From contig JANXRZ010000101.1 of NCBI GenBank assembly GCA_025352885.1, forward strand, positions 1-60,198: 60,198 nt of DNA, read 5' to 3'. The stretch is from Pseudomonadota bacterium. GTDB lineage: Bacteria; Pseudomonadota; Gammaproteobacteria; Burkholderiales; SG8-39. The notes under the pieces are model-generated. The model saw nothing but the letters and a program-made list of their open reading frames with translations, did not search any database and had not been told where the DNA came from. The translations under genes were made by a program, and so were the position numbers. This document shows positions 9,708 to 17,853 of this stretch, piece after piece (position 1 is the first letter of the stretch; every line of letters starts with the position of its first letter).

Positions 9708-9746
9708 TAAGAGTATATGCACCTATTATACGTGCATATACTCTTA
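9708..9746. promoter_or_regulatory. Palindromic operator between the marR-type and MATE genes
   Basis: Perfect 15-bp arms (TAAGAGTATATGCAC at 9708-9722 and its complement at 9732-9746) are separated by 9 bp that contain two further pairs. The size and AT-rich character fit a MarR dimer site covering the divergent promoters. The centre contains TATTAT-like sequence, so binding would occlude RNA polymerase. Confidence 0.8.
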
Positions 9747-9760
9747 GTGCAAGGCTGCCC

Positions 9761-11176
9761 ATGTCCACCGCTCCTCCTGCCCGCCCCGCGCTGGACCCCC
9801 GCACGCGCCTCCTGATTGAAGGCCCGATTGCGCCGACGCTCCTGAAGCTGGCGGCGCCGAACATGCTCATGATGCTGGTGCAGGCTTCGGTCGGCCTCAT
9901 CGAAACCTATTTCGTCGGCAAGCTCGGCACCGATGCGCTGGCCGGGATGTCGCTCGTGTTCCCGCTCTTCATGCTGATGACGATGATGTCGGCCGGTGCG
10001 ATGGGCGGCGGCATCGCCTCGGCGATCGCGCGCGCGCTCGGCGCGGGCCGGCGGGACGACGCGAATGCGCTGGTGCTGCACGCCTCGGCCATCGCGGTCG
10101 GCTTCGGCCTCGCGTTTACCGTGGCCCTCATCGGCGGCGGCCGCTGGGTCTATAGCGCAATGGGCGGCACCGGCGCCTCGCTCGAGGCCGCCCTCGCCTA
10201 TTCGAACTGGGTATTCGCCGGGGCCGTGCTCGTCTGGCTGTTCAACTCGCTGGCCGCCGTGATTCGCGGCGCAGGCAACATGAGCTTTCCGGCGCTGGTC
10301 AGCACGGCCGGGGCGTTCGTGCTGATCCCTGTTTCGCCTGTGCTGATTTTCGGTTGGGGACCGGTACCGGCACTGGGTATTGTCGGGGGCGCGGTGGCGG
10401 CGCTTGGTTACTACCTTCTCGGCACGCTGTGCCTGGCCGCCTATCTCCTGTCCGGCCGCAGCGTCGTTCGCCCGCGCCTCAAAGGGTTCAGGTTCCGAAA
10501 GCCGCTCTTCTGGGACATCCTGCGCGTTGGTCTGGTGGCCGCGCTCACCGCCGCGACCACCAACCTCACGATCGCCGTTTGCACGGGGCTCGTCGGCACG
10601 CTCGGCCCGGCCGCGATCGCCGGCTATGGCACCGCGTCGAGGCTGGAGTACCTGCTCGTTCCGATCGTGTTCGGCCTCGGCGCGCCGCTCGTGACGATGG
10701 TCGGCACCAACGTCGGTGCCGGCCGGCGCGAGCGCGCATTGCGCACCGCCTGGATCGGTGGCGCCATTGCTTTCGGGATCACCGAGCTGATCGGACTGAC
10801 GGCGGCGCTGTTCCCGTACGCGTGGCTGACGCTATTCGACTCTGACCCCGCGATGCTCGACGCGGGGGCGCGCTACCTGCGCTCGGTCGGGCCGATCTAC
10901 GGCTTCTTCGGCTTGGGCCTGTCGCTTTACTTCGCGTCGCAAGGCGCCGGGCGGCTGCTGTGGCCGCTTGCGGCGAACCTCGTCCGGTTCGTAGTCGCGG
11001 CGCTCGGCGGCTGGCTGGTGCTTCGCGCGACCGGCAATCTCACCTACGTTTTCCTCACGCAGGCCGCGGCTTTGGTGTTGTACGGACTTGGGAACGCCGC
11101 AGTCATCGCAGGCGGCGCCTGGTTCGGACCGATCCGCTGGCCCCGCGCGCCGCGCATTCAACTGAGCAAAGGATAA
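9761..11176 (+). CDS. MATE family multidrug/toxin efflux transporter
   Basis: A 471-residue, about 12-helix inner-membrane antiporter of the MATE/MatE superfamily, exporting organic compounds in exchange for H+ or Na+. The N-terminal helix pattern APNMLMMLVQASVGLIETYF and the repeated halves separated near residue 240 are typical. The substrate is unknown. Expression is presumably controlled by the divergent MarR protein through the palindrome just upstream. The next gene, an SDR, begins 5 bp after the stop, so the exporter and oxidoreductase may act on related compounds. Confidence 0.92.
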   Translation: MSTAPPARPALDPRTRLLIEGPIAPTLLKLAAPNMLMMLVQASVGLIETYFVGKLGTDALAGMSLVFPLFMLMTMMSAGAMGGGIASAIARALGAGRRDDANALVLHASAIAVGFGLAFTVALIGGGRWVYSAMGGTGASLEAALAYSNWVFAGAVLVWLFNSLAAVIRGAGNMSFPALVSTAGAFVLIPVSPVLIFGWGPVPALGIVGGAVAALGYYLLGTLCLAAYLLSGRSVVRPRLKGFRFRKPLFWDILRVGLVAALTAATTNLTIAVCTGLVGTLGPAAIAGYGTASRLEYLLVPIVFGLGAPLVTMVGTNVGAGRRERALRTAWIGGAIAFGITELIGLTAALFPYAWLTLFDSDPAMLDAGARYLRSVGPIYGFFGLGLSLYFASQGAGRLLWPLAANLVRFVVAALGGWLVLRATGNLTYVFLTQAAALVLYGLGNAAVIAGGAWFGPIRWPRAPRIQLSKG

Positions 11177-11181
11177 GAGCC

Positions 11182-11925
11182 ATGGAAAAAAAACCTACTT
11201 CAGTCGTTGTGGGCGTCGGCGCAGAGCGGGGCCTGGGCGCCGCGCTTTGCCGCCGCTTTGCCGCAGGCGGCTACCACGTGCTGGTGGCCGGACGCACCGC
11301 GGCCAAGGTCGAGCAGGTCGCAAAGTCGCTCGAAGCTGCGGGCGGCAGCGCTGAACCGATGGCCGTAGACGCGACGGTGGAAGCGGACGTGATCCGGCTA
11401 TTCGATCGTGCAATGGCGCCGGGCGCCGGACGCGAGCCGGCCGATCTCGTCGCCTTCAACGCGGGCGTCAACCAGAAGATCGACTTGCGCGAGTTGTCGG
11501 CCAAGGACTTCGAGGAGTTCTGGCGCATCGGCTGCTTCGGCGGCTTTCTCGTCGGCCGCGAAGCTGCCCGCCGCCTGGTGCCGCTCGGGCGCGGCACGGT
11601 GCTCTTCACCGGCGCCTCGGCCAGCCTTCGCGGGAAGCCCGGCTTCGCGCACTTCTCCGCGGCGAAGGCCGGCCTTCGCATGCTCGCGCAAAGCATGGCG
11701 CGCGAATACGGGCCCATGGGGATTCACGTCGCACACGTGGTGATCGATGGCGGCATCAACGGCCATCGACTGGTGTCTCGACGCCCTGAAGCCGTCAAGG
11801 AGCGCGGCGAGGACGGCCTGCTCGGCATCGATGCGATCGCCGAAACCTACTGGCACCTCCACCAGCAACCGCGCTCGGCGTGGGCACAGGAGATCGACTT
11901 GCGGCCCTACAAAGAATCGTTTTAG
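11182..11925 (+). CDS. SDR-fold oxidoreductase lacking the catalytic tyrosine
   Basis: A 247-residue short-chain dehydrogenase/reductase-like protein. The cofactor-binding glycine motif is VGVGAERGLGAALCRRF near the N-terminus, and NAG is replaced by FNAGVN. The serine of the triad is present (FTGASASL), but the usual YxxxK reads FSAAK, so the catalytic tyrosine is phenylalanine. Either the protein uses another mechanism or it is a binding protein. The ATG at 11182 follows a GGATAAGAG purine run. It sits directly downstream of the MATE gene and is probably cotranscribed with it. Confidence 0.85.
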   Translation: MEKKPTSVVVGVGAERGLGAALCRRFAAGGYHVLVAGRTAAKVEQVAKSLEAAGGSAEPMAVDATVEADVIRLFDRAMAPGAGREPADLVAFNAGVNQKIDLRELSAKDFEEFWRIGCFGGFLVGREAARRLVPLGRGTVLFTGASASLRGKPGFAHFSAAKAGLRMLAQSMAREYGPMGIHVAHVVIDGGINGHRLVSRRPEAVKERGEDGLLGIDAIAETYWHLHQQPRSAWAQEIDLRPYKESF

Positions 11926-11985
11926 CCGTAATTTAATACATTCATTTCTATAGAACCAATAGCCGTGCGGCTCTCCGGCCGATTG

Positions 11986-12801
11986 CTAGACCACTTCCGT
12001 AATAACTGAGTCGAGCACCGCACTGTCGTCTACGGGCTGCATGGGCGCCCAGTTGGTCGAGCGCACATAGTCCGGACGAGGGTTTTCGACATCGACCGGC
12101 CGGTTCTTGCAGGTGTTGAAGCAGAAGTACGCCTGCCAGCGATCATTGTTCGACAGGTTGTGGCCGCTCGCATGCATGAGGTTGCACTCGAAGATGGCAC
12201 AGGTGCCGGCCTTGCCCGCGAGCGCCACGGGCGGCGGCGATTCGCTCATGCGCCGCTTCATGTCCTCCGGTGTCACGGACCACAAGCGATAGGCGGTGCT
12301 GGTATCCAGGTAGGCCTCGGTGCGGCCCCACTTGTGGCTGCCAGGCAGTAGATACAGGCAGCCGGACAATTCGGTTGCGTCATCGAGCAGGACTGCGAAG
12401 GTGGCGAGCTCCGGTCGCTGGATGCCGTCGAGCTGCCAGGAGCCGTAGTCCTGGTGCCAGGGCCAGACCGAGCCTTCGATCGCCGCCTTCACGTTCACCT
12501 TGGAGTGGTGCAGGTAGAGGTCGCGCTCGCCGAGCACCTGCTGCGCCACGCCCAGCACGCGAGGCGTTCGCGACAAGGCGCGAAAGACCGGCGAGGCGCC
12601 GGGGCCGTTGTCCTCGTGCAGGCGGAACATGCTTTTTGGCGCGCCGCTCGAGCCTTCGCGAACCACCCCGGGCGCATCCACGTCACGCAGGCGCACGACT
12701 TCACTCCGCAGCAATGCGACTTCTTCCGGCGAAACGAGATTCGGGAACACGAGAAAGCCGTCGCGCTCGTAGGCGGCTTTTTGCCCGACGGTGAGGTTCA
12801 T
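11986..12801 (-). CDS. Phytanoyl-CoA dioxygenase (PhyH) family protein
   Basis: A 271-residue Fe(II)/2-oxoglutarate-dependent oxygenase. The metal triad is visible as His116 and Asp118 (WPWHQDYG) and His210 (NLMHASGHN), with Arg221 as probable 2-oxoglutarate ligand. The WHQDYGSW region resembles ectoine hydroxylase and PhyH enzymes, but no ectoine synthesis genes are present, so the substrate is open. It is divergent from the dehydrogenase at 12896 and converges with the SDR gene. The 60 bp between it and the SDR are AT-rich and carry only a weak short hairpin. Confidence 0.87.
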   Translation of the reverse strand: MNLTVGQKAAYERDGFLVFPNLVSPEEVALLRSEVVRLRDVDAPGVVREGSSGAPKSMFRLHEDNGPGASPVFRALSRTPRVLGVAQQVLGERDLYLHHSKVNVKAAIEGSVWPWHQDYGSWQLDGIQRPELATFAVLLDDATELSGCLYLLPGSHKWGRTEAYLDTSTAYRLWSVTPEDMKRRMSESPPPVALAGKAGTCAIFECNLMHASGHNLSNNDRWQAYFCFNTCKNRPVDVENPRPDYVRSTNWAPMQPVDDSAVLDSVITEVV

Positions 12802-12895
12802 GCGGATCTCCTGCGTCAGTCTCGCGGAAAGTCTAGCACCGGGGGCGCGGCTCGTTTATCTTCGCTTCTCCCCACTCACCCGAAAGCCGCCGCCC

Positions 12896-13903
12896 ATGAA
12901 AGCCGTTGGATTCAGGAAGAGCCTGCCGATCAACGAGGCCGAGTCCCTCATCGATTTCGACTTGCCCGAACCCACGCCGCGTGCCCGCGACCTCGTCGTC
13001 GAAGTCAAGGCGATCTCGGTCAACCCGGTCGACACCAAGATGCGCATGCGCGGCGTCCCGGCCGGCGAGACCAAGGTGCTCGGCTTCGACGCCGCCGGCG
13101 TCGTGAAGTCCGTCGGCAAGGAAGCGTCGCTGTATCGAGTGGGCGACGAGGTCTTCTACGCCGGCTCGAACATCCGCCCGGGCACCAACTCGCAATTCCA
13201 TGCGGTGGACGAGCGCATCGTCGGCCGGAAGCCCAAGAAACTCTCGTTCGCCGAGGCCGCTGCGCTGCCGCTGACTTCGATCACCGCGTGGGAGTTGCTG
13301 TTCGACCGGATGCACGTCCCGCGCGACCTGAAGGCGAAAGGCAGCCTGCTCGTCATCGGCGGGGCCGGCGGCGTCGGCTCGATCATGATCCAGCTCGCGC
13401 GCAAGCTCACCGGACTCACTGTGATCGCAACAGCGTCACGGCGGGAGACGATCAAGTGGTGCCTGGAGCTCGGCGCGCACCACACGATCGACCACTCCAA
13501 GGCCTTGCCCGAGGAGCTCATGCGCATCGATCTCCCCGAAGTGAACTTCGTGGCCAGCCTGACGCAGACTGCGAAGCACTACCCTTCGATCCCGGCGCTG
13601 ATGGCGCCGCAGGGCGCGTTCGGTCTGATCGACGACCCGGGCACGCTGGACATCATGCCGCTGAGGGCGAAGTGCATCTCGGCGCACTGGGAGGGCATGT
13701 TTACCCGCTCCACTTTTACGACGCCGGACATCCAGGCGCAGCACGACTTGCTGAACGAAGTTTCCAGGAGGGTCGATGCGGGCGAGCTGAGGACGACGAT
13801 GACGAAGAACCTCGGCGCGATCAACGCAGCCAACCTCAGGAAAGCGCACGCGCTGATCGAGAGCGGCACCTCGATCGGCAAGGTGGTGCTAGAGGGCTTC
13901 TAG
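12896..13903 (+). CDS. Zinc-type alcohol dehydrogenase-like (MDR) oxidoreductase
   Basis: A 335-residue medium-chain dehydrogenase/reductase with a GroES-like N-terminal domain (ISVNPVDTKMR near 40-50) and a Rossmann domain with GGAGGVGS at 155-162. Catalytic zinc cysteines are not evident, so it resembles the quinone-reductase-like zinc_ADH_like2 group. The ATG at 12896 begins with the typical MKAVGF. It is followed after 9 bp by an enolase-superfamily gene, suggesting a two-gene catabolic operon. The exact substrate is unknown. Confidence 0.87.
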   Translation: MKAVGFRKSLPINEAESLIDFDLPEPTPRARDLVVEVKAISVNPVDTKMRMRGVPAGETKVLGFDAAGVVKSVGKEASLYRVGDEVFYAGSNIRPGTNSQFHAVDERIVGRKPKKLSFAEAAALPLTSITAWELLFDRMHVPRDLKAKGSLLVIGGAGGVGSIMIQLARKLTGLTVIATASRRETIKWCLELGAHHTIDHSKALPEELMRIDLPEVNFVASLTQTAKHYPSIPALMAPQGAFGLIDDPGTLDIMPLRAKCISAHWEGMFTRSTFTTPDIQAQHDLLNEVSRRVDAGELRTTMTKNLGAINAANLRKAHALIESGTSIGKVVLEGF

Positions 13904-13912
13904 GGGGATGGC

Positions 13913-15127
13913 ATGAACGTCAAAAGCATCGAAACGCTTGCCGCGGACGCAGGCTGGCGCAATTATTACTTCGTCAAGGTCACCACCGACAAAGGCATCG
14001 TCGGGTGGAGCGAGTTCGACGAAGGCTTCGGCGCGCCGGGCGTGGGCGCGGTCATCGAGCGCCTTGCGCCGCGCGTCATCGGCAAGTCCGTGGACCGCCA
14101 CGAGATGGTCTTCGAGGATTTACGCTGCTCGACCCGCCCGGCCTCCGGCGGCATCGTGGCGCTGGCCATGGGCGCGATCGAAAACGCGCTGCTTGATGCC
14201 AAGGCCAAGCATCTCGGCGTGCCGGTCTACAGCCTGCTCGGCGGCAAGGTGCGGGACACCATCCGCGTGTACTGGTCGCACTGCGCGACCTGGCGCATCA
14301 ACCATCCTACTTTCTACAAGCCCGCGATCAGCGATCTCGAAGGAGTGAAGTCGCTTGGCCGCGAAGTGCGCGAGAAGGGCTTCACCGCCTGCAAGACGAA
14401 CATCTTCCTCTACGACGCCGAGAAGAAGAATCCGCGCGGCTACCGTCCGGGCTTTGGCTCGCCGTTCACGCCGGAACTCAACATCGACAAGGCCGTGTTG
14501 CGCAACATCGTGATGCACCTGGAGGCGTTGCGCGAAGGCACGGGCCCGGATGTGGACATCCTGATTGACCTCAACTTCAACGCGAAGACCGAGGGCTACC
14601 TGAAGATCCTCCGGGCGATCGCGCACCTGGACCTGTTCTGGGTGGAGATCGACACGTTCAACCCGCAGGCGCTGGGCTACATCCGCAGCCACAGCCCGCA
14701 CCCGATCAGCTCATGCGAGACGCTGCTGGGCCTGGGCGAATTCCTGCCCTACTTCCGGGAGCAGGCGATGGACGTGGCGATCATCGACACGCCGTGGAAC
14801 GGGGTGTGGCAATCGATGAAGATCGCCGCTTCGGCCGCGGCGCACGAAGTGAACGTTGCGCCGCATAACTTCTACGGTCACCTGTGCACGATGATGAATG
14901 CGCACTTCTCGGCCGCCGTGCCGAACCTGCGCATCATGGAGACGGACATCGACCGCATTGCCTGGGACCATGAACTGTTCACGCACCTCCCCGAGTTCGT
15001 CGACGGCCACCTTGTGCTTTCCGACCGCCCCGGCTGGGGCACCGAGCCGAATGAGGAGGCCCTGCGCACGCGCCCGCCCAAAGGGCCGAGCGGGACGCTA
15101 CTGAGCTACGGCAGTCGCCAAGCCTGA
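13913..15127 (+). CDS. Enolase-superfamily (mandelate racemase/muconate lactonizing type) enzyme
   Basis: A 404-residue protein with the superfamily's N-terminal capping domain and (beta/alpha)8 barrel. Mg2+ ligands are likely Asp219 (DILIDLNF), Glu245 (FWVEID) and Glu269 (SSCETL). His318 (VAPHNFYGH) and Lys161 are candidate acid/base residues, indicating abstraction of a proton alpha to a carboxylate, probably sugar-acid dehydration or isomerisation. The substrate cannot be assigned. A GGGGGATGG run precedes the ATG. Its 3' end overlaps the convergent transglutaminase-like gene by 30 bp. Confidence 0.88.
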   Translation: MNVKSIETLAADAGWRNYYFVKVTTDKGIVGWSEFDEGFGAPGVGAVIERLAPRVIGKSVDRHEMVFEDLRCSTRPASGGIVALAMGAIENALLDAKAKHLGVPVYSLLGGKVRDTIRVYWSHCATWRINHPTFYKPAISDLEGVKSLGREVREKGFTACKTNIFLYDAEKKNPRGYRPGFGSPFTPELNIDKAVLRNIVMHLEALREGTGPDVDILIDLNFNAKTEGYLKILRAIAHLDLFWVEIDTFNPQALGYIRSHSPHPISSCETLLGLGEFLPYFREQAMDVAIIDTPWNGVWQSMKIAASAAAHEVNVAPHNFYGHLCTMMNAHFSAAVPNLRIMETDIDRIAWDHELFTHLPEFVDGHLVLSDRPGWGTEPNEEALRTRPPKGPSGTLLSYGSRQA

Positions 15128-15991
15128 AACGTCGCTCGTGGACAAGGCCTGCACGCAGGCCATCGGCAGGCCGAAGTCGCTCCCGCGGTCCTCGAGCGCC
15201 CGGATGCTGATCACCGGCGCGCCTGAGCGCACCGCGCCGAAGATGGTTGCGAACGAGACATCCGCCGCGTCCCGCCCCGTGCCGAGCCGGATGAGGCCCA
15301 TCGGCACCGTCATGCCCGTTGGGTCGAAAAGATACCAGCGCCCGCCGAGGAAAGCCTCCACATAGGCATGGAAGTCCGTCGGGCCGAACGAAGGGTCCGA
15401 GCCGTAATCGATGCCGGTCACAAAGCGCGCCGGGATATTGAGCGCACGGCAGAGCGCAATCATGAGATGCGTAAAATCGCGGCACACGCCCGTCTGCCCC
15501 GACAGCGTATCGAGCGCCGAGGTCGAAGCGTTCGAGCTGCCCGACAGGAACCGCGTACGGTTCTTCACCCAGTCCTGGATCGCGCGCACGCGCCAGTAAC
15601 CCGGCTGCAACCCGCCGAACTCGGTCACCGCGACCTGCTGCAGCTGGTCCGACTGGCAATACCGGCTGGGATACAGGTACCTCAGCGCTTCAGGTGGCAG
15701 GTCGGGAATCGCCACTTCGCCGACGCTGTCGGGCGAAGCGACGTGATGCGCAATGTCGACCGTGGCTTCGTACTGAAGGTCGAGCGAGCCCGGTCCCGTG
15801 CGCAGCCGCGCGTAGCGAGTCCCGTGGACCGGGTCCGCGAAAACCGAGACGGGAACGTCAGGGCTGACGGCCAACCGCTCCTTCACGACCGATTGGCAGG
15901 CCGTGCGTGCCGCGTGGACGTTGAAGATGAAATCGGCCGGAAAAGCGTCGACCTCATACCCGAGCCGGATGGAGAACTCGAGCCGCACCAT
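15098..15991 (-). CDS. Transglutaminase-like cysteine protease-fold protein
   Basis: A 297-residue protein with an N-terminal beta-rich domain (residues 1-130) and a transglutaminase-like core. The catalytic triad is Cys170 (GVCRDFTHL), His208 (DFHAYVEAF) and Asp223 (LFDPTG). No signal peptide is visible, so it is probably cytoplasmic. Proteins of this type in bacteria act as peptidases or amide hydrolases; the substrate here is unknown. It is 7 bp downstream of the ferritin-like gene on the same strand and may belong to the same transcript. Confidence 0.87.
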   Translation of the reverse strand: MVRLEFSIRLGYEVDAFPADFIFNVHAARTACQSVVKERLAVSPDVPVSVFADPVHGTRYARLRTGPGSLDLQYEATVDIAHHVASPDSVGEVAIPDLPPEALRYLYPSRYCQSDQLQQVAVTEFGGLQPGYWRVRAIQDWVKNRTRFLSGSSNASTSALDTLSGQTGVCRDFTHLMIALCRALNIPARFVTGIDYGSDPSFGPTDFHAYVEAFLGGRWYLFDPTGMTVPMGLIRLGTGRDAADVSFATIFGAVRSGAPVISIRALEDRGSDFGLPMACVQALSTSDVSGLATAVAQ

Positions 15992-15998
15992 GGCGCGG

Positions 15999-16556
15999 CT
16001 AGGCCAGCCCTTCCATGAGGGACGACAGGTCGTCGGCGTGCTCTTCCTCGACTGCGAGGATCTGCTTCAGCATGAGTTGCGTCGTCGAATCGTTGTTGCC
16101 AAGGTATCCGATCATCTCACGGTAGCTGTCGATCGCAATGCGCTCGGCGACGAGGTCTTCCTTGAGCATGTCCTTGAGGGTCAGGCCTTCTACGTATTCG
16201 GCGTGGCTGCGCTGGGAAAGGCCGTCCGGCGAATAATTCGGCTCCCCGCCAAGCTCGACGATCCGCTTGGCGATGCTGTCGGCGTGTTCCATCTCCTGGT
16301 TGGCGTGCTCGAGGAACTCGGCGGCCACGGGCCCCGCATGAATGCCCGAGGCCATGAAGTAGTGGCGCTTGTAGCGCAACACGCAGACGAGTTCGGTTGC
16401 GAGGGCTTCGTTCAGCATTTTGATGACCGTTTCACGCTCGGCCGCATAGCTTTCGGTGACGGCGCCCGACTCGATGTGCTCGCGCGCGCGCTTGCGCAGG
16501 GTCGGGATGTCGGTGAGCTGCGGCTTACCGCCCGGGGCGGCGTTCTGGGTTTCCAT
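15999..16556 (-). CDS. Ferritin-like (bacterioferritin-type) protein
   Basis: A 185-residue four-helix-bundle protein. The repeated ExxH spacing (LEHANQEMEHADSIAKRI and ILAVEEEHADDLSSL) provides the di-iron ligands of a ferritin-like fold. It probably stores or oxidises iron, or detoxifies peroxide, as Dps/bacterioferritin relatives do. An AAGGAA run lies about 12 nt before the ATG. It follows the small membrane-protein gene by 18 bp, so both are likely expressed from the promoter near 16.8 kb that carries the recurring TGTRCG element. Confidence 0.87.
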   Translation of the reverse strand: METQNAAPGGKPQLTDIPTLRKRAREHIESGAVTESYAAERETVIKMLNEALATELVCVLRYKRHYFMASGIHAGPVAAEFLEHANQEMEHADSIAKRIVELGGEPNYSPDGLSQRSHAEYVEGLTLKDMLKEDLVAERIAIDSYREMIGYLGNNDSTTQLMLKQILAVEEEHADDLSSLMEGLA

Positions 16557-16574
16557 GGTCTAAGCGTTTCCTTG

Positions 16575-16724
16575 TCAGAGCGGCGTGCGGCCGTTGATCA
16601 CGCGCAGCAGCACCGCAATGATCGCGACCACCAGCAGGATGTGGATGAAGCCGCCGAGGGTGTAGGAGGTCACCAGACCAAGCAGCCACAGCACGACGAG
16701 AATCACGGCGATTGTGTAGAGCAC
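16575..16724 (-). CDS. Small lmo0937-type membrane protein
   Basis: A 49-residue protein with two hydrophobic segments separated by GG (TIAVILVVLWLLGLV and IHILLVVAIIAVLLRV) and the C-terminus NGRTPL. This is the pattern of the lmo0937 family of tiny stress-associated inner-membrane proteins. The GTG at 16724 is chosen because a GAGGGAGA ribosome-binding site is about 10 nt upstream and family members begin MLYTIA; the longer frame to 16826 has a non-family N-terminus. It leads an operon with the ferritin-like gene. Confidence 0.82.
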   Translation of the reverse strand: MLYTIAVILVVLWLLGLVTSYTLGGFIHILLVVAIIAVLLRVINGRTPL

Positions 16725-16809
16725 GGTGCGGTCTCCCTCGACAGAAATGCGAAGCGGGGCATGCGGCTTCACGGATGCCTTCATGGTCGCTTTCGAAGCC
16801 GAAATTCTC

Positions 16810-16825
16810 TGTGCGTTCGCGTACA
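16810..16825 (-). promoter_or_regulatory. TGTRCG element, copy 1
   Basis: Read on the minus strand it is TGTACG-cgaa-CGCACA followed by GAG, 85 bp upstream of the lmo0937-type gene. It lies in the intergenic region shared with the Crp/Fnr gene. It is one of at least 11 copies in the window. Confidence 0.75.
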
Positions 16826-16987
16826 TACGCGATATTGCTCATGCCTTAGCGTGTGCCTGCAGACAGTGGAACAGCATCGAATTTTCTTTCAACGCACATC
16901 GGATCTCCTATCTTGGCTACCCCGCAAGCCGTCGCCAGGGACCTCCCCAAGCCCAGGTCGCCGCGCGAAAATCCGCGCGAAAATCCG

Positions 16988-17695
16988 ATGGTCATGGGGA
17001 TGGCGGATCGCCCACCGATCGCCAACGCATTGCTCGCTGCCCTGCCGCGTCCGGACTATCAGCGCCTCCTCCCGAAGCTCGAGCCGGTGCGCCTTGCTTT
17101 CGGCGAAGTGCTCCATGAGCCTGGCGATGAAGTCCGGCATGTTTATTTTCCGGGGGACTCGCTGGTCTCGCTCCTGACCGTGATCGACCGGCGCCTCGCG
17201 CTCGAAGTGGGCCTCATCGGGCGCGAAGGCATGGTCGGCAGCGCCTTTGCCATGGGAACGGGCCAGAGCCCTGTGCGCGCGCTGGTACAAGGTGCCGGCA
17301 ATGCAATGCGAATCGAAGCGGCGATCTTTCGCAAAGAGTTGCGGCACAGCGTTTCGCTGCAAAGGGAGATGCACCTGTACCACAACACGCTGATGATCCA
17401 GTTCGCGCAGACGGCCGCCTGCAACCGCTTTCACGTGGTCGCCGCCCGCCTCGCGCGGCGCCTTCTGATGACGCGCGACCGCCTGTCGTCGGATCACTTC
17501 CGCCTCACGCACGAGTTTCTCGGTCACATGCTCGGGGTGCGACGCGTAGGCGTAACGAAGGCCGCCCACGCCCTCAAGAAGCGCAAGCTCATCGACTACA
17601 GCCGCGGGAACATCGCGATCCTCAACGGCCGCGGCCTCGAATCGGCCGCGTGCTCGTGCTACGAGATTTTCAAGGACCGGACGATCAAGGAGTGA
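16988..17695 (+). CDS. Crp/Fnr family transcriptional regulator
   Basis: A 235-residue regulator with an N-terminal cyclic-nucleotide-binding-like beta roll (GEVLHEPGDEVRHVYFPGDS near 35-55) and a C-terminal winged helix (LTHEFLGHMLGVRRVGVTKA near 172-191). It lacks the FNR iron-sulfur cysteines and the canonical cAMP pocket motif, so its signal is unknown. Start choice: ATG codons at 16988, 16994 and 17000 fit family length. The frame is open to a GTG at 16853, but that stretch shows no family sequence. A perfect 12-bp direct repeat (16961-16984) abuts the start. The protein is a candidate reader of the TGTRCG elements. Confidence 0.88.
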   Translation: MVMGMADRPPIANALLAALPRPDYQRLLPKLEPVRLAFGEVLHEPGDEVRHVYFPGDSLVSLLTVIDRRLALEVGLIGREGMVGSAFAMGTGQSPVRALVQGAGNAMRIEAAIFRKELRHSVSLQREMHLYHNTLMIQFAQTAACNRFHVVAARLARRLLMTRDRLSSDHFRLTHEFLGHMLGVRRVGVTKAAHALKKRKLIDYSRGNIAILNGRGLESAACSCYEIFKDRTIKE

Positions 17696-17705
17696 GACAA
17701 GCAGA

Positions 17706-17740
17706 AATAAAAAGGCCCGGGGCGTTTCCGCCACCGGGCC
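17706..17740 (-). terminator. Rho-independent terminator of the BON lipoprotein gene
   Basis: On the minus strand GGCCCGG (17740-17734) and CCGGGCC (17720-17714) form a GC stem followed by TTTTTATTT. It lies about 115 bp after the BON gene stop and may also block read-through from the opposite Crp/Fnr gene. Confidence 0.72.
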
Positions 17741-17853
17741 CGACCTGCCAGCGCCGGCCAGGGAGGTAACCAGCGCCTGACTGCAGTTTCTACCCCATGG
17801 CACCGTTTTTCTGTTCGTTAAACCACTTAAAAGGACTTTTTCCGCGGCATCGT

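Noticed and set aside
11926..11985. Terminator between the SDR and PhyH genes
   Set aside because: Only a 5-bp AGCCG/CGGCT stem with a two-base loop is visible, too weak to call.
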